Origin: Streptomyces sp. L-9-10
GTDB lineage: Bacteria > Actinomycetota > Actinomycetes > Streptomycetales > Streptomycetaceae
Length of the DNA stretch: 61,595 bases
Direction of reading: 5' to 3'
Assembly: GCF_004151105.1 (NCBI RefSeq)
Contig: NZ_PHRF01000089.1
Location: forward strand, 1 to 61,595
The translations under genes were made by a program, and so were the position numbers. This document shows, one piece after another, positions 52,893 to 61,388 of this stretch; within the stretch, counting starts at the first letter, position 1; each line of letters opens with the position of its first letter. A model generated the notes under the pieces. That model saw nothing but the letters and a program-made list of their open reading frames with translations, made no database searches and had not been told where the DNA came from.

Positions 52893-53704
52893 CGGGGTCC
52901 CTCCGCCACTGCACGGTCGACATCGGCCGGGTCCAGTTCGGGGGCTCCGGCCCTGAGCCACAGAAAATACTCAACATTTCCGGAGGGTCCCGGCAGCGGA
53001 CTGGCGGTGACCCCCCTTACCCCGAGGCCGAGTTCACCCGCGCGCCGTGCCACGGTCCGTACGGCCTCGGCGCGGAGTCCCGGGCTGCGTACGACCCCTC
53101 CGCTGCCCAGCCGCTCCTTGCCCACCTCGAACTGCGGCTTCACCATCAGTACGAGATCGGCGTCCGGGGCGGCGCAGTTCACCAGCGCGGGCAGCACCAC
53201 CCCCAGCGGGATGAACGACAGATCCCCCACGATCAGATCCACGGGCTCCCCTTCGATCGCTTCGAGCGTCAACTCACGTACGTTCGTACGATCCTTGACG
53301 GTGACGCGTTCATCACTCCGCAGTGACCAGGCGAGTTGGCCGTAACCGACGTCCACCGCGACGACATGGCCGACACCGGCCCGCAGCAGGACATCCGTGA
53401 AACCGCCGGTGGACGCGCCGGCGTCGAGCGCCCGGCGGCCGGCGACCTCAAGTCCGAGCGGTACGAAGGCCGCCAGCGCTCCGGCGAGTTTGTGCCCGCC
53501 GCGCGAGACGTAGTCGGGATCGCCGTCGTCCTCGGTCACGACGACGGCGGCGCTGGTCTCCACCTGGGTGGCGGGTTTGGTCGCGGTGGTGCCGCCGACG
53601 GTCACCCGGCCCGCGGCGATCAGCTGGCTCGCGTGCTCACGCGAGCGCGCGAGGTTACGGCGTACCAGCTCGGCATCGAGACGGCGGCGTGCCAGTCCAG
53701 CCAC
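52889..53704 (-). CDS. tlyA: TlyA family rRNA 2'-O-methyltransferase
   Basis: A 271-residue methyltransferase predicted to methylate the ribose of cytidines in 16S and 23S rRNA; loss of TlyA in mycobacteria gives capreomycin resistance. The N-terminal S4 domain (RRLDAELVRRNLARSREHASQLI) is followed by the SAM-binding DAGASTGGFTDVLL, with the K-D-K series in RGGHKL, VGDLSFIPL and MVKPQFEVG. GTG 53704. It overlaps nadK. Confidence 0.9.
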   Translation of the reverse strand: MAGLARRRLDAELVRRNLARSREHASQLIAAGRVTVGGTTATKPATQVETSAAVVVTEDDGDPDYVSRGGHKLAGALAAFVPLGLEVAGRRALDAGASTGGFTDVLLRAGVGHVVAVDVGYGQLAWSLRSDERVTVKDRTNVRELTLEAIEGEPVDLIVGDLSFIPLGVVLPALVNCAAPDADLVLMVKPQFEVGKERLGSGGVVRSPGLRAEAVRTVARRAGELGLGVRGVTASPLPGPSGNVEYFLWLRAGAPELDPADVDRAVAEGPR

Positions 53705-53740
53705 GTTCGGTTCAGCTCCTGTGGTCGTACGCGGGAGAAG

Positions 53741-54154
53741 TCAGCGGGGCGTCGGCTGCCCCCGGGGCCCCTGAGGTGGTGGAAACCCCTGGGGTCCTGT
53801 GACGCCCTGAGGTGCCGGACGTGCGTCGAGCGCGGTCAGCGCGTCGCGCAGGCCCCGGTGTACATCCTCGTACACCTCGACATGGCCGTCCGCAGGGAGG
53901 TGGTCGGCGTCGGCGAGCCGGGTCAGCAGCGCGTCCACCTCGGCGTCGCCGGTCGGGATCCGCTCCAGGCCGAGAGGCAGGGGCGCCGCGGGGTCGTGGG
54001 CGGCGGGCCCGGCGGCCCCGGTCTCCCGAGCCGTCTCCCCTGCCGGCTCCCCTGCCGTCTCGCGCTCTGGCCGCTCCCCGGTCCATTCCCCGGTCCGTTC
54101 TCCGGGCCGCTGCTCGGACCCTCGCCCGGCCGGGCCCGCCATCGAGTCGCTCAT
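53741..54154 (-). CDS. Conserved hypothetical, first gene of the tlyA-nadK-recN group
   Basis: A 137-residue protein. Residues 1-55 are a disordered repeat of GER/GET/RET units; the conserved part is LERIPTGDAEVDALLTRLADAD and VEVYEDVHRGLRDALTALDA, two helices. The C terminus is Pro/Gln/Gly-rich. No function recognised. ATG 54154; 36 bp before tlyA, so it is probably cotranscribed. Confidence 0.65.
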   Translation of the reverse strand: MSDSMAGPAGRGSEQRPGERTGEWTGERPERETAGEPAGETARETGAAGPAAHDPAAPLPLGLERIPTGDAEVDALLTRLADADHLPADGHVEVYEDVHRGLRDALTALDARPAPQGVTGPQGFPPPQGPRGQPTPR

Positions 54155-54196
54155 GCCCAGACGCTACCGCGAAGCCCTGCGGTACCGTCGATCGCG

Positions 54197-54544
54197 ATGG
54201 CGACGATGGAGGAGTGCCGCGGCGCACTCGACAAGCTCTCTGACAATCTGGCGCAGGCGGACGGAAAGGTCCGCACGGCGGCCGGCTTCGACCGCTCGCT
54301 GAGCTGCCACATCACGGATCTTGATGTCACGTTCACCGGACGTCTGGTGAACGGACGGATCGTGGTGACCGACACCGTGGAGGGCCCACCACCGGAGAAG
54401 GCCGAGATCAGACTCGCCATGACGGGCGACGACCTGGTGGCGCTGGTTGACGGTGAACTGAACTTCGCCCGCGCCTGGGGCTCGGGCCGGGTCAGGCTGG
54501 AGGCCGGTTTCCGCGATCTGCTGCGGCTGAGGTCGCTGCTCTGA
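54197..54544 (+). CDS. SCP2 sterol-carrier-like protein
   Basis: A 115-residue single-domain SCP2 fold: DGKVRTAAGFDRSLSCHITDL, VTFTGRLVNGRIVVTD, EIRLAMTGDDLVALVDGELNF and ARAWGSGRVRLEAGFRDLLRL. Such proteins bind lipids or acyl-CoA; the ligand here is unknown. ATG 54197 is 42 bp from the divergent gene at 54154, and the ribosome-binding site is weak, so the message may be almost leaderless. Confidence 0.8.
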   Translation: MATMEECRGALDKLSDNLAQADGKVRTAAGFDRSLSCHITDLDVTFTGRLVNGRIVVTDTVEGPPPEKAEIRLAMTGDDLVALVDGELNFARAWGSGRVRLEAGFRDLLRLRSLL

Positions 54545-54583
54545 GGGCTCGCCGTCGAGGCCGATGGGCGGGCGCACTCCGGC

Positions 54584-55495
54584 TCACTTCCCCGACGGTA
54601 CGGATTCGCGCGGCACGGACTCCGGCGGTACGGATTCGCGCGGCACGGACTCCGGCGGTACGGATTCCCGCAGTACGGGTTGCGGCGGCACGGATACGGG
54701 CCGTCGCGCCCGCCGACCCGCCGGGACCACCAGCGGCGTACCGGTCTCCGGATCGTCGATGACCTGGCAGCGCAGCCCGAACACCTCCTCCACCCGCTCC
54801 GCCGTGACGACGTCCGCCGGAGTGCCCTCGGCCACGATCCGCCCGTCGCGCATCGCGATGAGGTGGGTGGCGTACCGGGCCGCGTGGTTGAGGTCGTGCA
54901 GGACGGCGACGAGCGTACGGCCCTGTGTCTCGTGCAGCTCGGCGCAGAGGTCCAGCACATCGATCTGGTGCTGGATGTCGAGAAAGGTGGTCGGCTCGTC
55001 CAGCAGCAGGAGCGGCGTCTGCTGGGCGAGGGCCATCGCGATCCAGACCCGCTGACGCTGACCGCCGGACAGTTCGTCGACATAACGACCGGCGAGCTCA
55101 CCGACCCCGGTCGCCGCCATCGATTCCTCGACAATCCGCTCGTCCTCCGGCGACCACTGACGCAGCAGCCCCTGGTGCGGATAGCGACCGCGCGCCACCA
55201 GATCCGCGACCGTGATGCCGTCGGGCGCGATGGACGACTGCGGCAGCAGCCCCAGGGTCCTGGCGACCTTCTTGGCGGGCAGGGAGTGGATGGCCGTGCC
55301 GTCGAGCAGTACGCGCCCGCCGGACGGTTTGAGCATCCGCGAAAGCGCGCGCAGCAAAGTCGACTTGCCGCAGGCGTTCGGACCCACGATCACCGTGAAG
55401 GACCGGTCGGGGATCTCGACCGACAGGTCACTGGCGATGATCCGCTGGTCGTAGCCGAGGGTCACCGATTCCGCGGTGAGGCGCTGCATGGTCAT
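54584..55495 (-). CDS. ABC transporter ATPase for ferric siderophores (FecE/FhuC type)
   Basis: A 303-residue ABC ATPase with Walker A GPNACGKST, Q-loop LPQSS, signature LSGGQRQRVWIAMALAQQ, Walker B LLLLDEPTTFLD and H-loop LHDLNH. The closest type is iron-siderophore import. No permease or binding protein lies beside it, so it probably serves a transporter elsewhere. The last 30 residues are a PPESVPRESV repeat. The start ATG 55495 lies five bases from the iron box, so the transcript is probably leaderless; TTG 55498 is an alternative. Confidence 0.87.
   Translation of the reverse strand: MTMQRLTAESVTLGYDQRIIASDLSVEIPDRSFTVIVGPNACGKSTLLRALSRMLKPSGGRVLLDGTAIHSLPAKKVARTLGLLPQSSIAPDGITVADLVARGRYPHQGLLRQWSPEDERIVEESMAATGVGELAGRYVDELSGGQRQRVWIAMALAQQTPLLLLDEPTTFLDIQHQIDVLDLCAELHETQGRTLVAVLHDLNHAARYATHLIAMRDGRIVAEGTPADVVTAERVEEVFGLRCQVIDDPETGTPLVVPAGRRARRPVSVPPQPVLRESVPPESVPRESVPPESVPRESVPSGK
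54601..54690 (-). repeat. 30-bp tandem repeat in the ABC ATPase 3' end
   Basis: Two identical 30-bp units (54601-54630, 54631-54660) and a third degenerate one, encoding the C-terminal PPESVPRESV repeats in frame. Confidence 0.85.
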
Positions 55496-55499
55496 CAAG

Positions 55500-55518
55500 T
55501 TAGGTTAGCCTACCCTCG
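55500..55518. promoter_or_regulatory. Iron box (DmdR/IdeR operator) shared by the divergent pair
   Basis: TTAGGTTAGCCTACCCT and two more bases match the actinobacterial consensus (TTAGGTTAGSCTAACCTAA) at 16 of 19 positions. It lies in the 58-bp gap between the ABC ATPase and the siderophore-interacting protein, so both should be iron-repressed. On the minus strand TAGGCT within it could be a -10. Confidence 0.8.
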
Positions 55519-55553
55519 CAATCGATCCCGCTGCGGGAAAGGCGAAGAGCCCC

Positions 55554-56480
55554 ATGACCGACGCCCCCTTCCAGTTCTTCACCGTCGAGGTGCTCCGCAC
55601 GGAGCGCGTCACCCCGTCGATGGCGCGGGTCGTCCTCGGCGGACCGGACCTGGCCCGGATGGCCACGGCCGGACGCGACCAGCGCGTCAAGCTGTTCCTG
55701 CCGCGGCCGGGCCAGAGCGAACCGGTCATGCCGGACGTGGCGCGGCCCGACTGGTACGACGCCTGGCGCGAGCTCGACCCCGGGGTACGCGGCGTCATGC
55801 GTACGTACACCGTGCGCGAACTGCGCCGCGACCCGCACGAGTTGGTCATCGATTTCGCCCTGCACGGCACGGAGGGCAACGGCGAGGACAAGAGCAAGGG
55901 CAAGCCCGGCAGCAGGGACGAGGCCAAGGGCGAGGAAGGCGGCGGCAGTTGTGGTGGCACGGCCGTGGACGCCGCGTCAGGACCCGCCACCCGCTGGGCG
56001 CGAGCGGCCCGGCCCGGCGCCCGGATCACCGTCCTGGCACCGGTCGACGAGGAGAACGCCGGCTATGAATTCCAGCCCCCGGCCGACACCGGCTGGATCC
56101 TGCTGACCGCCGACGAGTCGGCCCTGCCCGCCGTCGCCGGGATCCTGGAATCCCTGCCGCCCGGCATGCCCACCCGGGTCTGGATCGAGGTCCATGACCC
56201 GGCCGACCGCCAGGAACTCCCCACCAAGGCCGACGCCGAGATCGTCTGGCTGACCCACGGCCATCACGCGTCGTACGCCACGGCGGACGCGATCCGCGCC
56301 GCCACTCTGCCCGGGGGCACCCCGTACGCCTGGATCGCCGGTGAGTCGGCGACGGTGAAGGCCGTACGCCGCCATCTCGTCGGAGAACGCGGCTTCGATC
56401 GTAAGGCCGTCAAGTTCAGCGGCTACTGGCGCCGGGGTGCCTCCGAGGACCATCTGACGGTCACCGGAGAGGCGGCCTGA
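55554..56480 (+). CDS. Siderophore-interacting protein (FAD-dependent ferric-siderophore reductase)
   Basis: A 308-residue SIP-family flavoprotein that releases iron from imported siderophores. The FAD-binding barrel includes VTPSMARVVLGGPDL and MRTYTVRELRRDPHELVIDFALHG. The NAD(P)H domain carries WILLTADESALPAVAGILESLP, RVWIEVHDPADRQELP, YAWIAGESATVKAVRRHLV and the C-terminal GYWRRGASEDH. Between the domains, residues about 107-143 form an unusual Lys/Glu/Gly-rich insertion. Divergent from the ABC ATPase across the iron box. Confidence 0.9.
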   Translation: MTDAPFQFFTVEVLRTERVTPSMARVVLGGPDLARMATAGRDQRVKLFLPRPGQSEPVMPDVARPDWYDAWRELDPGVRGVMRTYTVRELRRDPHELVIDFALHGTEGNGEDKSKGKPGSRDEAKGEEGGGSCGGTAVDAASGPATRWARAARPGARITVLAPVDEENAGYEFQPPADTGWILLTADESALPAVAGILESLPPGMPTRVWIEVHDPADRQELPTKADAEIVWLTHGHHASYATADAIRAATLPGGTPYAWIAGESATVKAVRRHLVGERGFDRKAVKFSGYWRRGASEDHLTVTGEAA

Positions 56481-56536
56481 CCATCCCGCCTGACTGCGGG
56501 GACCAGGCACAGAGCCGGGGACCCGCTGCGGGCCCG

Positions 56537-57610
56537 CTACAGACCGAGCTTCGCCAGCGCCTTGCCCGCGTCCCGCGTACAGGAGCCGTCACCCGCGTCC
56601 GTCCAGGCCGCCGCGCACAGCGCGCGCAGCCCGTCCAGCGCCACGCCCTCCCCGTCGAGCACCAGCGCGCCGGCGCTGACGTACGCGGTCCAGCCACCGC
56701 ACCCGAAGGCTCCCGCGGTTTCGCCGGCCCCAGATACGCCGACGGCAGGGGCGGCATCGGTGACTTCGGTGACTTCGGGCTGGCCGGTCAGCAGCCCGCG
56801 CAGATCCAGGTCCACATACGTCGGCCGGTGCCGGGGCTCGGCGGTCAGCAGCTGCGCCGCGTCCGTCACACCCGTCAGGACGAGCAGCGAGTCCACCCCT
56901 CCGTTGAACGCCCCTTCGATGTCGGTGTCCAGCCGGTCCCCGACCACCAGCGCGTGCCTGGCCCCGGTCCGCAGGATGGTCTCCCGGTGCATCGGGGGCA
57001 GCGGCTTGCCCGCCACCTGCGGCTCGGCACCCGTCGCGATGCGTACGACCTCGACCGCCGCGCCGTTGCCCGGCATGATCCCCCGCGCGCTCGGAATCGT
57101 CAGATCCGTATTGGACGCGAACCACGGCACTCCGTGGTTGATCGCGTAGCACGCCTCGGCGAACCGTCCCCAGGCCAGGTCGGGCCCCCCGTACCCCTGC
57201 ACCACGGCGGCCGGGTCGTCGTCGGCCGACTCCACCGGTTCGAGACCGCGCTCGCGCAGCGCGATCCGCAGCCCCTCACCACCGATGACCAGCACCTTGG
57301 ACCCCGGCGGAAGCTGCTCGGCGATCAGCCGGGACACCGCCTGCGCCGAGGTGATCACATCGGCGGGGTCGGCGGGCACACCGAGCTCCGTCAGATGCGC
57401 GGCGACGGTGTCCGGCGGACGGAGCGCGTTGTTGGTGACATACGCGAGGCGCATGCCCCTGTCGCGGGCCGTGTTGAGCGACTCGACCGCGTAGGCGATG
57501 GCCTCCCCGCCCGCGTACACGACCCCGTCGAGATCGAGCAGAGCCGTGTCGTACGCCTCGTTCAGCGCGGTCGTACTCCCGCTCGGCCTGGTCCTGCTCT
57601 GCTGGCTCAT
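56537..57610 (-). CDS. HAD-IIA family phosphatase (NagD-like) with C-terminal extension
   Basis: A 357-residue HAD hydrolase. Motif I is LLDLDGVVYAGGEAI (catalytic Asp), motif II YVTNNA, motif III the Lys of AGKPLPP, and motif IV VVGDRLDTDIEGAFNGG. It is a p-nitrophenyl-phosphate/sugar-phosphate-type phosphatase of the NagD group; the physiological substrate is unknown. The last 80 residues after the domain (GCGGWTAYVSAGALVLDGEGV) are an actinobacterial extension. ATG 57610 with GAGGAG about ten bases upstream. Confidence 0.86.
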   Translation of the reverse strand: MSQQSRTRPSGSTTALNEAYDTALLDLDGVVYAGGEAIAYAVESLNTARDRGMRLAYVTNNALRPPDTVAAHLTELGVPADPADVITSAQAVSRLIAEQLPPGSKVLVIGGEGLRIALRERGLEPVESADDDPAAVVQGYGGPDLAWGRFAEACYAINHGVPWFASNTDLTIPSARGIMPGNGAAVEVVRIATGAEPQVAGKPLPPMHRETILRTGARHALVVGDRLDTDIEGAFNGGVDSLLVLTGVTDAAQLLTAEPRHRPTYVDLDLRGLLTGQPEVTEVTDAAPAVGVSGAGETAGAFGCGGWTAYVSAGALVLDGEGVALDGLRALCAAAWTDAGDGSCTRDAGKALAKLGL

Positions 57611-57681
57611 CCGTCTTACGCTCCTCGCTCGGGTTATCCCCCGATCATCGCTCATCCCCGTACCGCACATACGATGCCCGA

Positions 57682-58959
57682 ATGAACTCAACAGGTCCTG
57701 CGGACAAGGGGCTGCGGCTGATTCCGTTCCGCGGACTCCGCTACGTCCCCGAGCGGGTCGGCAGTCTCTCCGCGGTGACCTCGCCGCCGTACGACGTGGT
57801 CGTCAGGCCGGACGGGCTGCACCATCTGGAGTCGGCGGATCCGCACAACATCGTCCGGCTGATCCTGCCGCAGGCCGCCACCCCCGAGGACCGCCCCCGG
57901 CAGGCGGCGGCGACGCTGGAACAGTGGCTGTCGGAGGGCATCCTCGCCCCGGATCCGGAGCCCGCGCTGTACGTGTACGAGCAGCGCAGGGGCGAGCTGC
58001 TCCAGCGCGGAGTCATCGGGGCCCTGGCGCTCTCCGCCCCGGCGGACGGCATCGTGCTGCCGCACGAGGACGTGATGCCGGATGTCGTGGCGGACCGCGC
58101 GGCCCTGATGCGGACGACCGCGGCGAACCTGGAACCGCTGCTGCTGACGTACCGGAAGGGGGACGAGACGGGCGGCGCGGCAGCTGTGATCGAGCGCGTC
58201 ATCCGCCGCTCCCCGCTCCTGGCGACGACCACGGAGGACGGATTCAGCCACCGGCTGTGGTCGGTCACCGCCCCCGGAGACCTCGCGGAGATCACCGATG
58301 ACCTCGCCCACCACCAGGCCCTGATCGCCGACGGTCATCACCGCTGGGCGACGTATCTGCGGCTGCGGGACGAGCACGCGGCGCCGGGGCCCTGGGGTTA
58401 CGGTCTGGTGCTCCTGATCGACACGGCCCGTTACCCGCTCCAGGTCCGCTCCATCCACCGGCTGCTGCACGGGCTGCCCGTCGACCGGGCGGTGGCGGCC
58501 CTCGCGGGCTCGTTCCGGATCCGTACGGTCGACGGGCCGCTCCCGGAGGCCCTCGACGCGCTGGCCGACGCCGCCGCCTCGGGCAACGCGTTCCTGCTCG
58601 CCGGGGACGGCCGGTTCCAGCTGGTCGACCGGCCGGACCGGGATCTGCTGGCGCGTACGGTCCCAACCGACCGGCCGGCGGCCTGGCGGAGCCTGGACGC
58701 GACGGTCCTCCACGCCACGCTGCTCGACCACATCTGGCGGATCCCGGACACCCCGGAGCACATCGCCTACATCCATGACACGGAGGCGGCCGTCAGCAAG
58801 GCGGAACAGGACGGCAGCACCGCGGTCCTGATGCATCCGGTGCACGAGGACGTCGTACGGGAGCTGGCGCTCCAGGGCGTCACGATGCCGCGCAAATCGA
58901 CGTCCTTCGGCCCGAAGCCGGCGACGGGGCTGGTGCTGCGGAGCCTGGCTCTCGGCTGA
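57682..58959 (+). CDS. DUF1015 family protein
   Basis: A 425-residue conserved protein of unknown function. Family stretches are LIPFRGLRYVPERVG, VTSPPYDVV, NIVRLILPQ, LIADGHHRWATYL, VLLIDTARYPLQVRSIHRLL and VLMHPVHEDVV; the HH near residue 218 and Asp residues suggest a metal site. It diverges from the HAD gene with a 71-bp gap and is followed by a strong hairpin. ATG 57682 has no clear ribosome-binding site. Confidence 0.8.
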   Translation: MNSTGPADKGLRLIPFRGLRYVPERVGSLSAVTSPPYDVVVRPDGLHHLESADPHNIVRLILPQAATPEDRPRQAAATLEQWLSEGILAPDPEPALYVYEQRRGELLQRGVIGALALSAPADGIVLPHEDVMPDVVADRAALMRTTAANLEPLLLTYRKGDETGGAAAVIERVIRRSPLLATTTEDGFSHRLWSVTAPGDLAEITDDLAHHQALIADGHHRWATYLRLRDEHAAPGPWGYGLVLLIDTARYPLQVRSIHRLLHGLPVDRAVAALAGSFRIRTVDGPLPEALDALADAAASGNAFLLAGDGRFQLVDRPDRDLLARTVPTDRPAAWRSLDATVLHATLLDHIWRIPDTPEHIAYIHDTEAAVSKAEQDGSTAVLMHPVHEDVVRELALQGVTMPRKSTSFGPKPATGLVLRSLALG

Positions 58960-58997
58960 CACGGGCCTCGGCCTTCCGGGGCCGGCCTCGGGCCGAC

Positions 58998-59041
58998 ATA
59001 CGAGTGGGCGGCACCCGGGACCGGGTGCCGCCCACTCGTAT
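58998..59041. terminator. Convergent terminator
   Basis: Perfect 21-bp inverted repeat (58998-59018 with 59021-59041) between the DUF1015 stop and the stop of the minus-strand TPR gene. Confidence 0.8.
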
Positions 59042-59047
59042 CGTCAC

Positions 59048-61132
59048 TCAGCCTTTGTCGTGGCTGTTCTTGTCATCGGCCTCGGCCTCGATGTCGTCGT
59101 TGATGTCGTCGTCGACATCAACATCGGCCTCGACGTCGTCATCGACATCAACGTCGACAGCAACGCCGGCCTCGGCGTCGGCGTCGGCACCGGTCTCGAC
59201 GGGCGTTCCGGGCTCGTCCTCGTCCTCACCCATGGCATCGACGAACTCGACGCCGTCCAGCTCGGCGAGACGGTCCGAGGCATCCGTCGCCCCGTCCTTG
59301 TCCGCCTCGATCGTCTTGCCGAACCACTCCCGCGCCTCATCCTCGCGCCCGGCCGACAGCAGGGCGTCGGCGTACGCGTACCGCAGCCGCGCGGTCCACG
59401 GCTGTACGGAGTTCGAGGCCAGCTCGGGGCTCTGCAACGTCACGATGGCGGCCTCGATCTGCCCCATGTCCCTGCGCGCACCGGCCGCGACGAGTCGCAT
59501 CTCGACCTGGCCGGCCTTGTCGAGCTTCTGCACCTCGGGCTCGCCGGCCATCGCCATCGCACGCTCGGGACGGCCGAGACCGCGCTCGCAGTCCGCCATG
59601 ACGGGCCACAGATCGACACCCCCGGTCATCCGCCGCGCCGCCCGGAACTCGGCCAGCGCCTCCGCGTACTTCTGCGTCGCGTACGCGGCGAAGCCGGCGG
59701 CCTCACGTACGGCGGCGACCCTGGAGGCGAGCCGCAGCGCGATACGCGAGTACGCGTAAGCCTGCTCGGGGTCCTCGTCGATCAGCTTCGCGACCATGAC
59801 GAGGTTCCTGGCGACGTCCTCGGCGAGCGTCTTGGGCAGGCTCATCAGCTCCTGCCGGACGCTCTTGTCGATCTCGTCACCCGTGACGTCCTCGGGGATG
59901 GGCAGCCGCTTGATGGGCTCGCGGTCGCGGTCCCGGTCGTCCCGGCGCTCATAACCGCCACCGCGGTTGTCATCACGGCCCCGGTATCCGCCACGGTCCC
60001 CGCCCCGGTCGTCGCGACGCCCGTAGCCGCCACCGCCACCGCTGGGACGCCCGCCCCGGTCATCACGGCGCGGACCGCTGGGACGCTCGTCCCGGCGCCC
60101 GTAACCGCCGCCGCCGCGATTGTCGTCACGGCGGGGTGCGGCGGAACGTTCATCCCGACGGAAGCCGCCGGGCCGGTCGTCGCGACGGTCGTCACGGCCC
60201 CGGTATCCGCCACGGTCGTTGTCCCGGCGGGGACCGCCGGCACGCTCGTCACGACGGAAACCACCGGGCCGGTCATCACGACGGTCATCCCGACGCGGAC
60301 CCGACGGACGGTCATCACGCCGGTCATCACGCCGATCGTCACGACGGAACGCGGGACGATCGTCACCCCGGTCATCACGACGGAACGCGGGACGGTCATC
60401 ACGCCGGTCATCACGACGGAACGCAGGACGGTCATCACGCCGGTCATCACGACGCGGGCCAGCGGGCCGGTCGTCGCGACGGTCGTCACGACCTCGGTAT
60501 CCGCCACGGTCGTTGTCCCGGCGGGGACCGCCGGCACGCTCGTCACGACGGAAACCACCGGGCCGGTCATCACGACGGTCATCCCGACGCGGACCCGACG
60601 GACGGTCATCACGCCGATCGTCACGACGGAACGCGGGACGATCGTCACGACGGTCATCACGGCGAGGACCGGCAGGCCGGTCATCCCGACGCCCGAAACC
60701 GCCACGGTCGTCAGAACGACGCGGAGTGCTCGGGCGGTCGTCACGACGCCCGTATCCAGCGCCGCCACCACCGGTCGGCCGCCCACCGCCACCGGCAGGC
60801 CGGCCACCGCGGCTGTCGTCCCGGCGGCCGTAACCCCCGCCGCTGAAACCGGAATTGGGGCGACCGCCGCGGTCATCCTCACGACGCGGACCGCCGGGGC
60901 GGTCATCACGACGGGGGCCGCTCGGCCGGTCGTCACGCGCACCACGGAACCCGCCACCGCGATTGTCATCACGGCGGTTGTTGTCATCACGACGGAAACC
61001 ACCACGGTCCCGATCATCACGCCGCGGTCCGCGCTCGCGGTCGTCACGACCTCCGCGGAAGCCGCCCCGGTCACCGCTGTCCCTGCGGCGCTGATCGCGC
61101 TCAGGACGGTCGTCGGAGGAGTTGGGGGACAT
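59048..61132 (-). CDS. TPR protein with giant Arg/Asp/Gly-rich repetitive N terminus
   Basis: A 694-residue protein in three parts. Residues 1 to about 410 are almost only Arg, Asp, Gly and Pro in RRDDRPxG and FRRDDRR units, an RGG-like disordered region. Residues 410-625 are a folded helical domain with tetratricopeptide-like helices (DEDPEQAYAYSRIALRLASR, KYAEALAEFRAARRM, GRPERAMAMAGEPEVQKLDK). The last 65 residues are extremely acidic (DVDVDDDVEADVDVDDD). Opposite charges at the two ends suit RNA binding or self-association. It starts downstream of the rRNA operon terminator, on the same strand. ATG 61132 with AGGAG eight bases upstream. Confidence 0.82.
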   Translation of the reverse strand: MSPNSSDDRPERDQRRRDSGDRGGFRGGRDDRERGPRRDDRDRGGFRRDDNNRRDDNRGGGFRGARDDRPSGPRRDDRPGGPRREDDRGGRPNSGFSGGGYGRRDDSRGGRPAGGGGRPTGGGGAGYGRRDDRPSTPRRSDDRGGFGRRDDRPAGPRRDDRRDDRPAFRRDDRRDDRPSGPRRDDRRDDRPGGFRRDERAGGPRRDNDRGGYRGRDDRRDDRPAGPRRDDRRDDRPAFRRDDRRDDRPAFRRDDRGDDRPAFRRDDRRDDRRDDRPSGPRRDDRRDDRPGGFRRDERAGGPRRDNDRGGYRGRDDRRDDRPGGFRRDERSAAPRRDDNRGGGGYGRRDERPSGPRRDDRGGRPSGGGGGYGRRDDRGGDRGGYRGRDDNRGGGYERRDDRDRDREPIKRLPIPEDVTGDEIDKSVRQELMSLPKTLAEDVARNLVMVAKLIDEDPEQAYAYSRIALRLASRVAAVREAAGFAAYATQKYAEALAEFRAARRMTGGVDLWPVMADCERGLGRPERAMAMAGEPEVQKLDKAGQVEMRLVAAGARRDMGQIEAAIVTLQSPELASNSVQPWTARLRYAYADALLSAGREDEAREWFGKTIEADKDGATDASDRLAELDGVEFVDAMGEDEDEPGTPVETGADADAEAGVAVDVDVDDDVEADVDVDDDINDDIEAEADDKNSHDKG
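60171..60612 (-). repeat. Internal 294-bp-period duplication in the RDD-repeat region
   Basis: About 140 bp starting at 60171 recurs from 60465 nearly unchanged (a few differences near 60196-60202). The offset of 294 bp (98 codons) keeps the frame, showing a recent duplication within the repeat region. Confidence 0.75.
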
Positions 61133-61216
61133 CGGTTGGGCTCCTGTCTTCGGGTACCGCAGTCATTCTCGCGCAGTCGGCCTTCCGATGCGCTTCGGGC
61201 AAAAAGGGGTGGAAAC

Positions 61217-61258
61217 AAAAAAGACCCGTGATCCAGCGTGAACGCTGGACCACGGGTC
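61217..61258 (-). terminator. rRNA operon terminator
   Basis: 16-bp stem with one mismatch (61223-61238 with 61243-61258, loop TGAA on the plus strand). Read on the minus strand it is followed by six Ts (61222-61217), a classical intrinsic terminator just beyond the 5S gene. Confidence 0.85.
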
Positions 61259-61269
61259 CATGAAAGATT

Positions 61270-61388
61270 GTTCGGCGGCGTCCTACTCTCCCACAGGGTC
61301 CCCCCTGCAGTACCATCGGCGCTGTGAGGCTTAGCTTCCGGGTTCGGAATGTAACCGGGCGTTTCCCTCACGCTATGACCACCGAAAC
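61270..61388 (-). rRNA. rrf: 5S ribosomal RNA
   Basis: About 119 nt on the minus strand, from GTTTCGGTGGTCATAGC to the complementary GCCGCCGAAC. The internal blocks CCGAACCCGGAAGCTAAGCC and GGGAGAGTAGGACGCC are diagnostic of 5S rRNA. The ends may be off by a base or two. Confidence 0.93.

Noticed and set aside
53270..53300. LexA-like CGTACGTTCGTACG inside tlyA
   Set aside because: It lacks the TCGAAC half-site and lies within a coding sequence, far from any start.
59940..61100. Regular repeats resembling a CRISPR array
   Set aside because: The units are multiples of three bases, vary by codon, and lie in one open frame with a folded domain after it; no spacers and no cas genes.
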